A DNA stretch of 13,481 bases from RGIG5327 sp045612485 (GTDB lineage Bacteria > Verrucomicrobiota > Lentisphaeria > Victivallales > UBA1829). This document shows, piece after piece, positions 1 to 5,408 of this stretch; the first letter of the stretch is position 1; every line of letters starts with the position of its first letter. The stretch lies in contig JAZKZE010000126.1 of the NCBI GenBank assembly GCA_045612485.1, positions 1 through 13,481 of the forward strand. Reading direction: 5' to 3'. A program made the translations under genes and the position numbers. Below the pieces are notes generated by a model. That model was not told the origin of the DNA and ran no database searches. It was given only the letters and a program-made list of their open reading frames with translations.

Positions 1-1089
1 CACCTTGTGCTGTTTCAAATCCTCTGCTGCTGCGGCGGCATTCAAAAGCAATTTTGCCTCTGCCCGGGAAAGACATCTTCCTGCACCATGCGGAGCAGAA
101 AAATTCCATTCCGGATTACCTTTTGCCTCACAAACCGCCACTCCGTCACGCATATTGAATGGAATCAGCAACCGCTCTCCCGCCTGGGCACTGACCGAAC
201 CTTTGCGAACGATCATGTGTTTCAAATCAATATAATTGTGCATCGTGCCGATATAATCCAGCGGCTTGCCGGAAAAACCTCTGATGACAAATTCGCCGAG
301 TTTGTTCAAAATCAACTGATGATTCAACCGGGAAAAACGCTGACAGGCATCCACACAAGTAAGATAGCGTTCCATATAGGGCGTACTGCCATCAAGATAC
401 TTGTAGTCCCGAGCTTTATTGTCTTCACAGCTCCGGACGGCATGATACTTGTAATAATGACAGACCCGCTGCCCGAAATAACGGGAACCGCTGTGAACGG
501 TCAGCCAGTAAAAGCCTTCTTCCGGATCTTTACCAAGTTCGATAAAGTGATTTCCCGAACCAACGGATTTCAACTGATGTTCAATGCTGGGAGAAGTCAC
601 TTTTTCTCTGGGATTGGGCATATCTTCTTTCAGCAATTTTTCGGCATCGGCAAATGCTTTAAGATCATCTTTTGCAATCATGCTTTTTTCCCGGGCGGAA
701 AGTCCACCTTCTGCGTAAGCGGCAATGCCTATACCGATATTGGCACGGGCAAAGGCGTCCAGTTGAGCAAGCGTTTCTTCGCTTTCCATAAAGGCTGGAT
801 CCGCTTTGAATTTCATAGCAGTAATGTTGCAGCCAATATCCACACCGATAATATCAGGAGAGATACGGGGAGCAGCTTCATTGATTTTCTGGGTAAAACC
901 AACCACGCAACCTTTGCCGACATGACAATCCGGCATAATGACAACTTTGGTATTTTCTGACAGAGATGAATTCATCACCGCCCGCACCATTTTCATGGTT
1001 TCATCATCATTATCCTGCGTAGTGATCCACGCTGTACCAAAATCTCCGGTTACGGTTTCCGGACGACCGTTATCATAATATTTATCCAT
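1..1089 (-). CDS. rtcB: RtcB-family RNA ligase (3' end cut by window edge)
   Basis: RtcB joins RNA 2',3'-cyclic phosphate (or 3'-phosphate) ends to 5'-OH ends using GTP and Mn2+, as in tRNA splicing and repair of cleaved RNA. 363 codons are visible and the reading frame is still open at base 1; the family is about 400 residues, so some 40 C-terminal residues lie outside. All key family residues are present: Asp84 and Cys87 in VDIGCN, Asn180-His181 in GSGNHFIE, His199 in VHSGSR, His284 in MHN, and the guanylated His334 in HGAGR. These align well with E. coli D75, C78, H168, H185, H281 and H337. One variation is SRYFG where SRGxG is usual. The start is fixed by AGAGGTG six bases upstream, inside the end of the preceding small gene, which stops three bases before; the two are probably translationally coupled. 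It is the last visible gene of a five-gene minus-strand unit. No rtcA, rtcR or sigma-54 site is seen. The long open frame on the other strand here is a shadow. Confidence 0.95.
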   Translation of the reverse strand, partial: MDKYYDNGRPETVTGDFGTAWITTQDNDDETMKMVRAVMNSSLSENTKVVIMPDCHVGKGCVVGFTQKINEAAPRISPDIIGVDIGCNITAMKFKADPAFMESEETLAQLDAFARANIGIGIAAYAEGGLSAREKSMIAKDDLKAFADAEKLLKEDMPNPREKVTSPSIEHQLKSVGSGNHFIELGKDPEEGFYWLTVHSGSRYFGQRVCHYYKYHAVRSCEDNKARDYKYLDGSTPYMERYLTCVDACQRFSRLNHQLILNKLGEFVIRGFSGKPLDYIGTMHNYIDLKHMIVRKGSVSAQAGERLLIPFNMRDGVAVCEAKGNPEWNFSAPHGAGRCLSRAEAKLLLNAAAAAEDLKQHKV

Positions 1090-1092
1090 AAA

Positions 1093-1281
1093 TTACACCT
1101 CTTGATCTTTCTCTTTATGATTCACTTTTTCTGCGATTTTGAGTCCCGCATTTCCTCCGGCGAATGCTCCACCAACCATGCCGCCGATAAACAAAAATGT
1201 CCCGATAAACGGGCCGACCACCGGCACGGCAAATGTTCCAACAATGACCGCTCCACCTCCCAATACTCCGCCAACAGTCAT
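1093..1281 (-). CDS. small glycine-rich membrane protein, start region frameshifted
   Basis: I do not recognise a family. From the internal ATG the product is 62 residues: about 50 residues of glycine-rich hydrophobic sequence (many GG and GxxxG spacings, one or two membrane helices broken by a central VVGP) and a charged tail ending KVNHKEKDQEV. That pattern fits a glycine-zipper membrane protein or a small pore-forming or holin-like effector; the function is inference. The ATG at 1281 has no usable ribosome binding site. The only strong one (GAGGAGG) sits seven bases before an ATG at 1310 in another frame; that frame meets TGA after 10 codons, overlapping this ATG. A -1 shift on the A7 run at 1297-1303 would join the two into a roughly 71-residue protein beginning MDEKKAIYTGMTVGG. 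It ends three bases before rtcB. Confidence 0.6.
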   Translation of the reverse strand: MTVGGVLGGGAVIVGTFAVPVVGPFIGTFLFIGGMVGGAFAGGNAGLKIAEKVNHKEKDQEV

Positions 1282-1310
1282 ACCTGTATAAATTGCTTTT
1301 TTTCATCCAT
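1282..1310 (-). other. frameshifted 5' part of the small membrane gene (A7 slip site)
   Basis: An ATG at 1310, preceded by GAGGAGG at good spacing, opens a 10-codon frame (MDEKKQFIQV) that stops at TGA overlapping the next ATG. Codons 3 to 5 are GAA AAA AAG, so the run forms an in-frame A AAA AAG heptamer, the classic bacterial -1 slippery sequence. Shifting back one base leads directly into the glycine-rich frame. One missing A, by mutation or by a homopolymer sequencing error, would give the same picture. Confidence 0.6.
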
Positions 1311-1399
1311 AATAAACCTCCTCGATGTTGTTACGCCATAAATGGGAGGTTCTTTTTCAAAAAATGACAGAAAAAAATCAAATATTTTTCAAAATTACA

Positions 1400-2911
1400 T
1401 TATTTTCCCGAATCACCCTTTTTTATAGATACCAGTTGTTCGGTCAATAATTTACACAATTCATCTTTGTCAAATTTTTCCCAATTGCATCTATCCGAGA
1501 ATTGTCGTTGAAAGTGTAACAATCCGAACCAATCTCTGCTGTTAAGTTTTTCCCAGTCACATTTATCTGCAAACTGAGTTTGATTTATCAGCAGCAGACT
1601 CCAATCCTCCCCGGTGAATTCTTCCCATTTACTGCATTTGTGGGAAAAATCAGGGCAGCAGGTTAAAAGTTTAGCCCATTCGCTTCCTGTCAGCAGATCC
1701 CATTTACATCCCCCCGCAGTACGCAGCAGTTTTTTGATTTGCAATTTATTTTTTGTCTTTGTCTGAGGGGTGCTTATCATAAAATCTGGTGAAACAAGTA
1801 AAGTTTTCAAGCGTTGGGTATATTCCTTTATACGGTGGATCCCGGCAAAGATATAACTCCGGATAAGTTCCGGCTCTTCAATACGGCAACTGTTAAAGAT
1901 GTTGATATATTCCAGTGTTTTTTTGCCTTCTGCGTCAGTCGTTGCCGGAAAAAGAATACCATGCTGGATCATTATTCCGAAAGCAAGATGCGCCAATTTG
2001 TTCCGCAAGAGGTGTACCCGATACAGAAAGTCAATATTTTTATTTTTCAGGATCCAGCCATATTTTCCGGAAACGAAAGTAATTTGCTCCACTTCATTTA
2101 ATATAACTTCTGCTGTTTTGACTGCCGGTCCCTGATACGGTAAAAAGCATTCTTTCTCCCACAGAGGATCATCCTTACATAAGGGAACAAAGATATCCTC
2201 AACAAAGTTATTGAAGAAATCACATGTTTTTCCGGCAAATTTTGCATCGCAATTCAAAACTTTGATCAAAAGTAAAGTCAACTCACTATCCGGCAAATCT
2301 TCCAAAAACTTATAACAATCTCCAAAAACATTCCACCTGTCAATACCTGAATCCGGAATGGAAAAATGGCGTATGGCTTTTTCTGAATCAAATTTATTTC
2401 CGGATACCTGATAAACAGCAGCAAGCGTTGCAATAAGTTGAAATAATCTTCCGTTGCCGATCTTGCCATCTTTTGTATCCCCAAAGAAAAATTCCGGCAG
2501 ACGGATATTCAGTTCCGGAGCCGTAAGTTTTTGCGGCTGTTTCCCTTCAAATAAACGCTGTTTCTGTTTGCCTTTTTTAGTGGAAGATTTTCTCATCCCG
2601 GGAATATCTGCATCTTCCTCTTTCTGACTTGGTTCATCCCACCACCTGTCAAAATCATAATAATAATCCCAATCCCAACCACACTCCCAGTCACCATCTG
2701 TGACCCAAACTTCTCCGACGCCTTCAATTACATGATGTCCACGCCCTTGTTCATCGTAATAATCAGCCGGATCGACATCATAGCGACCGTAATCCGAATA
2801 ACGAGACTCGAACTTAAAAAATCTTTCAGAGATAAAACCTGTATCACGCAATTTTTTTAATTGTTTTTTCGTTAGAGAAACACACTCGCAAAGTTCTTCA
2901 ATCAATTTCAT
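1400..2911 (-). CDS. 503-aa protein with RNxxxH (HEPN-like) motif and four C-terminal Cys/Trp repeats
   Basis: No named family is recognised. Visible parts: an N-terminal Lys-rich segment (1-25); a striking acidic, aromatic patch at 66-93 with many W, Y and D; a basic linker (105-130); a mostly helical body (about 135-375) containing LLRNKLAH with Arg303, Asn304 and His308, which fits the R-N-x3-H signature of HEPN ribonucleases; and four tandem 24-residue repeats at 402-498 of the form C-x-W-x-x-[LF]-x3-[DE]-W-x2-LL-x5-F-[AS]-[DH]-[KR]; the second unit has one extra residue and the fourth has lost its second Trp. Its ATG follows the VWA gene's stop by one base, and its ribosome binding site (TGGTGG) is that gene's last two Trp codons, so the two are coupled. 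An effector or scaffold role next to VWA and GTPase genes, with RNA cleavage repaired by downstream RtcB, is inference. No membrane segment is obvious. Confidence 0.85.
   Translation of the reverse strand: MKLIEELCECVSLTKKQLKKLRDTGFISERFFKFESRYSDYGRYDVDPADYYDEQGRGHHVIEGVGEVWVTDGDWECGWDWDYYYDFDRWWDEPSQKEEDADIPGMRKSSTKKGKQKQRLFEGKQPQKLTAPELNIRLPEFFFGDTKDGKIGNGRLFQLIATLAAVYQVSGNKFDSEKAIRHFSIPDSGIDRWNVFGDCYKFLEDLPDSELTLLLIKVLNCDAKFAGKTCDFFNNFVEDIFVPLCKDDPLWEKECFLPYQGPAVKTAEVILNEVEQITFVSGKYGWILKNKNIDFLYRVHLLRNKLAHLAFGIMIQHGILFPATTDAEGKKTLEYINIFNSCRIEEPELIRSYIFAGIHRIKEYTQRLKTLLVSPDFMISTPQTKTKNKLQIKKLLRTAGGCKWDLLTGSEWAKLLTCCPDFSHKCSKWEEFTGEDWSLLLINQTQFADKCDWEKLNSRDWFGLLHFQRQFSDRCNWEKFDKDELCKLLTEQLVSIKKGDSGK
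1418..1708 (-). repeat. four tandem 24-aa Cys/Trp repeats in the 503-aa protein
   Basis: Residues 402-425, 426-450 (one extra residue), 451-474 and 475-498 repeat the pattern C-x-W...L...[DE]W..LL.....F[AS][DH][KR]. The third unit, CDWEKLNSRDWFGLLHFQRQ followed by FSDR, is the clearest. From memory, similar 'QPQFADKC' arrays occur in many Lentisphaeria and related gut bacteria. They probably form a helical solenoid for binding. The DNA units are well diverged, so this is an old array. Confidence 0.85.
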
Positions 2912-2912
2912 T

Positions 2913-3500
2913 TTACCACCAGTTATTCAATACAATTTTAGTTACTCTTCCATACGGAGGAGAAAAGGAGATAGGGTTGTCTATGTGACTGCAGAGTATC
3001 CCCCAGAGGACAGGGTATGAAACCTTACTCGGATAATTGATCCAACCATCGGTGATAACAATGACCGGATATTCATTTTTTTCTTCTTCCAACTTCCGCA
3101 TCGCAGGAGACATATCACTTCCGCCCCATCCCTTTATTTCATACTCGCTCAAATCTTCCGGCGATAAAAATTCATCTGCGGTGACACAGGTATCGCACTG
3201 CATCATACGGACTTTTCCAACATTGTTGGCACTGCAGAAATTACCGATCACACCGAGCAATTCCCTGAAACTGCTTGACATGGAACCACTCGTATCCAAG
3301 ATGATGTTGACTGTAGAGCCTTCGGCAGAACGTTTTTTCCCCGGCATAACAATATCGCTGTTCTCGTAATTTCTACGGGATGCTCTTGACCAGCTTCTTT
3401 CTGCCGGAATACTGACACTGTCAAGTACAATCACACTCTTTTCCAAAGATTTGTATCCAGGTATAATCCTGATCGTAGCCTTTTCCGGCACTTTTAACAT
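2913..3500 (-). CDS. stand-alone VWA-like domain protein (DUF2201 type)
   Basis: 195 residues with a complete metal-ion-dependent adhesion site: D69-T-S-G-S (DTSGSMS), the GGSD loop at 126-129, and TDGW at 150-153. The sequence before the MIDAS (RSWSRASRR...VMPGKKR) resembles the linker that, in DUF2201 proteins, connects an N-terminal zincin-like metallopeptidase to the VWA-like domain. Those proteins are about 400 residues; here the peptidase half is missing and the preceding gene ends 13 bases upstream, so there is no room for it. VWA domains of this type usually act with an ATPase or GTPase as a metal-dependent protein-binding switch. The ribosome binding site AGAGGTGA overlaps the stop of the GTPase-like gene. 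The spacing to ATG 3500 is rather long (about 13 bases), but the other nearby ATGs are out of frame. Cytoplasmic. Confidence 0.9.
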   Translation of the reverse strand: MLKVPEKATIRIIPGYKSLEKSVIVLDSVSIPAERSWSRASRRNYENSDIVMPGKKRSAEGSTVNIILDTSGSMSSSFRELLGVIGNFCSANNVGKVRMMQCDTCVTADEFLSPEDLSEYEIKGWGGSDMSPAMRKLEEEKNEYPVIVITDGWINYPSKVSYPVLWGILCSHIDNPISFSPPYGRVTKIVLNNWW

Positions 3501-3513
3501 AACATTGCATAAC

Positions 3514-4425
3514 TCACCTCTTTTTGTTCAATGGTTGAATAATAGTTGCAGAACAACCTGCAGCAAGCTTTTCGGCAGCATCAACAAAATTTTTATCCAA
3601 TCGTAAAAATGTTGCTATTTTTCCACGCCAATTATCCAAATGCTGATTTTTGTAGTAAGAAATTGCAAACAACAGACAATATCTCAGGGGCTGAGCGCAA
3701 TCTCTCGGCATGTATTTGCAAGAATCCGGATCATCAGGAAGGGAAAAAACAGGAGATGGCAATACTCCACTTTCATCTTTTACAAAATGACTGAATGAGA
3801 TACATCCTGTTGTCTGGATCGGAGAATAAACAACAAGGCATTTATCCAAGGTGGAAAAATAGTCCAGTAATTGAGAATATTTTGCTCTGACAGTTTTTTC
3901 CAGACGAATACCATCTTCCTTATTCTGTAAATACTTTTCCGATTTTATGGGAACCAAAATAACCGCATGTGGCACATCCGTCACATCACTCCATGCGGTT
4001 TTCAAAGTAGTCAGGATATGCCCGGGAATATTGCGAAGTTCATTGTATTGGCCATTTTCTTCCATCAAATAAGGTGTGTCAATGGCAATCAACACAATAT
4101 GGGCTTCCCGCAGAAAAGATATTACTTTTTTGTAATCCGGAGAATCTTTATCACTGGTCAACCAGCCGCCTGGATAGTCCTTGAAAACTATTTCAGCAAG
4201 AGTTTTACCGTTTTCGGCTTGAGCACGATTCTTTATTTCAAAAGAGTACTCATGTTCTTCGGAATCTCCCAAAATAGCGGAAGATATATTTCCGCCTTTC
4301 ATAATTACAGATTGGAGTTCTTTGTAATTTTTCAAAAGAACATCCTTGAAACGGGAAACCAATTCTTCATTTTTTATTAGCCAAAAATTATCTGATTTCA
4401 TGGTCTGCAATCGCTTTTGTAACAT
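3514..4425 (-). CDS. GTPase-like protein lacking the P-loop (double-GTPase type)
   Basis: 303 residues. Residues 78-88 (EIVFKDYPGGW) match the Walker B/G3 region of TRAFAC-like GTPases, with Asp83 and Gly86; a beta strand then a helix follow (AHIVLIAIDTPYL, 108-120), and AVILVPIKSEKYL (154-166) fits the G4 strand and loop. DCAQPLRYCLLF near 242-253 fits the C-terminal end of the domain. This arrangement recalls the 'DO-GTPase' domains of predicted bacterial conflict systems, assigned from memory. There is no GxxxxGK[ST] P-loop: the frame begins just after where it should be, with an in-frame TAA nine bases before the ATG. It is therefore N-terminally truncated, either a GTP-binding-dead partner or a decayed gene; tight spacing to downstream genes and a promoter just upstream favour a functioning gene. 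The ATG at 4425 has no ribosome binding site of its own. GGAGGAG at 4451-4457 better serves a short overlapping frame, so the true start is uncertain. Confidence 0.7.
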   Translation of the reverse strand: MLQKRLQTMKSDNFWLIKNEELVSRFKDVLLKNYKELQSVIMKGGNISSAILGDSEEHEYSFEIKNRAQAENGKTLAEIVFKDYPGGWLTSDKDSPDYKKVISFLREAHIVLIAIDTPYLMEENGQYNELRNIPGHILTTLKTAWSDVTDVPHAVILVPIKSEKYLQNKEDGIRLEKTVRAKYSQLLDYFSTLDKCLVVYSPIQTTGCISFSHFVKDESGVLPSPVFSLPDDPDSCKYMPRDCAQPLRYCLLFAISYYKNQHLDNWRGKIATFLRLDKNFVDAAEKLAAGCSATIIQPLNKKR

Positions 4426-4513
4426 TGTTGTTTATCATACTTATCACAATCTCCTCCATAAGTTTATAAACTTTGTCGGAGTGCCCAATACAAGAGTTCA
4501 ATTTGTTGTACAT
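4388..4513 (-). CDS. possible 41-aa open frame overlapping the start of the GTPase-like gene
   Basis: ATG at 4513, stop at 4388, overlapping the GTPase-like gene in another frame by 38 bases. The product (MYNKLNSCIGHSDKVYKLME...) has amphipathic, protein-like composition but no recognised family. GGAGGAG at 4451-4457 lies at good spacing before an in-frame GTG (4447) rather than before the ATG. It could be a leader peptide, a remnant of a longer N-terminal domain, or chance. Confidence 0.2.
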   Translation of the reverse strand: MYNKLNSCIGHSDKVYKLMEEIVISMINNNVTKAIADHEIR

Positions 4514-4543
4514 TGGTTTGCAAATAATTCAAAACAGTTCAAA

Positions 4544-4572
4544 ATTATAATTGCAGCCAAACATAACACCAA
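4544..4572 (-). promoter_or_regulatory. predicted promoter of the GTPase-VWA-rtcB unit
   Basis: TTGGTG (4567-4572) and a perfect TATAAT (4544-4549), 17 bases apart, read on the minus strand. The -35 is weak (TTG only) but the -10 is perfect and the spacing ideal. Transcription would start near 4537, about 110 bases before the GTPase-like ATG. Confidence 0.45.
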
Positions 4573-4589
4573 ACCTCTGCCTTCCGTGT

Positions 4590-4633
4590 AAATACAAACA
4601 GCCGCGAGAGTCCATTGCTGGACTTCGCGGCTG
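4590..4633 (-). terminator. hairpin with T-rich tail on the minus strand
   Basis: Arms at 4599-4614 and 4619-4633 pair over 15 bp (CAGCCGCGA and AGTCCA, with one bulged G) around loop TTGC. Read on the minus strand the stem is followed by TTTGTATTT (about 4590-4598). No protein gene lies just upstream on that strand, so it may end a non-coding transcript starting near 5153. On the plus strand no T-run follows. Confidence 0.5.
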
Positions 4634-4733
4634 TAAAATTAAATCGATACAGTTTTTAAGGCAAAAAGAACCTATGCCATAAAAATCAGAAAAAAGCGGA
4701 ATTGTTACCGAAAATGATTCCGGTCAGATGAAT

Positions 4734-4770
4734 GCAAGCCTTTATCACTGAAGGCTTGCTTGGCGTTTTT
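4734..4770 (+). terminator. hairpin followed by T5, plus strand
   Basis: GCAAGCCTT (4734-4742) pairs perfectly with AAGGCTTGC (4751-4759); TTGGCGTTTTT follows on the plus strand. It looks like an intrinsic terminator, but no plus-strand gene lies upstream in this window. It may instead be part of the structured region. Confidence 0.35.
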
Positions 4771-5159
4771 CAAAAAAAACAGCCAACGGAAAACCGACAA
4801 AGTAAAGCGGCATCCTGAGGATTGTCGCTGCTATACTAATCGGATATTCCCATAAATTCAGTAAGCTCGCTGATTCCACAACTTTCTGTGGCGAAATCCA
4901 ACTTGCCTGGTAACATTTAAAAAGTACCGAACGCCCCCAGGCACATGCTCCGGGGTTCGGTCAAGAACCGGCTTTCTATGGTACGAGAAAGCAACCGATA
5001 AGATGTGAAGACACAATCCTACCGGTACATTTCACCTATCTTAGGAAGCAAACGCGACTCTTCAATTTGGCCGATTTCGGAGCATTTGCTGAAATATAAC
5101 GGTTGTCAAAAAACACTGTTGAAAATGAGAACCTCTCCTCACTTCCCTACAATAGGGTA

Positions 5160-5188
5160 AATATATCATACAAAAGCATAAATTACAA
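5160..5188 (-). promoter_or_regulatory. predicted minus-strand promoter for the structured region
   Basis: TTGTAA (5183-5188), a 17-base spacer and TATATT (5160-5165), read on the minus strand. The predicted transcript would start near 5153 and immediately fold CCCTA-TTG-TAGGG (5145-5157). No open frame with a ribosome binding site follows. Confidence 0.4.
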
Positions 5189-5223
5189 GAAGAAATATTA
5201 AGATTATTTATTTTTTTTGAGTA

Positions 5224-5288
5224 TGACGATTGTAAAAGTAAACGCACGCTCATATTGATGCTGATCACCTTTATTTTCCCAATCGTCA
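5224..5288. repeat. 9-bp inverted repeat between divergent promoters
   Basis: TGACGATTG at 5224-5232 is matched exactly in inverted orientation by CAATCGTCA at 5280-5288, with 47 bases between. It lies between the predicted leftward promoter (5160-5188) and rightward promoter (5323-5351), so it could be a pair of operator half-sites or a looping site. Confidence 0.3.
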
Positions 5289-5322
5289 CAGAAAAAAAAT
5301 CAGCAAAACACCCGAATAATGT

Positions 5323-5351
5323 TTGTAAAAATATCTTTCCGGTGTTATAAT
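5323..5351 (+). promoter_or_regulatory. predicted promoter of the large secreted protein gene
   Basis: TTGTAA (5323-5328), 17-base spacer, perfect TATAAT (5346-5351). The start of transcription would be near 5358, giving a leader of about 50 bases that contains the palindrome AGAAAATATTTTCT (5372-5385), a possible operator. Confidence 0.55.
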
Positions 5352-5408
5352 AAACAATATATCAGAATAACAGAAAATATTTTCTATAACATTTTCAGGG
5401 AGAAAAAG

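Larger units (their letters stand above)
4590..5153 (-). ncRNA. candidate structured non-coding RNA, family unknown
   Basis: This stretch has no convincing gene but many stem-loops: 4734-4759 (9 bp), 4806-4829 (about 10 bp with a 3-base loop), 4872-4898 (5 + 4 bp), 4926-4961 (7 bp, 2-base bulge, then 4 bp or more), 4971-4992 (7 bp), 4999-5043 (11 bp with a bulge) and 5145-5157 (5 bp, at the predicted 5' end). A minus-strand promoter precedes it at 5160-5188. Possible ends are a T8 run at 4772-4779 (about 380 nt) or the hairpin terminator near 4590 (about 560 nt). I looked for signatures of RNase P RNA, tmRNA, SRP RNA, group I and II introns and cobalamin riboswitches and found none convincing. 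The strand is inferred from the promoter and the T-tracts. Confidence 0.35.

Noticed and set aside
7..960. 317-codon open frame on the plus strand
   Set aside because: It is antisense to rtcB, which shows all catalytic motifs; the plus-strand translation is low-complexity and has no ribosome binding site.
1311..1399. Separate promoter or terminator between the 503-aa gene and the small membrane gene
   Set aside because: The gap is T/A-rich, but I could not find a -35/-10 pair at proper spacing or a GC-rich stem; left as part of one operon.
4890..4925. Resemblance to SRP RNA (TGTTACCAGG on the minus strand)
   Set aside because: The essential GGAAG/AGCAGCC apical motif of helix 8 does not follow; only the short string matches.
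5062..5289. 75-codon minus-strand frame
   Set aside because: No ribosome binding site, poor composition, and it crosses the predicted promoter at 5160-5188.
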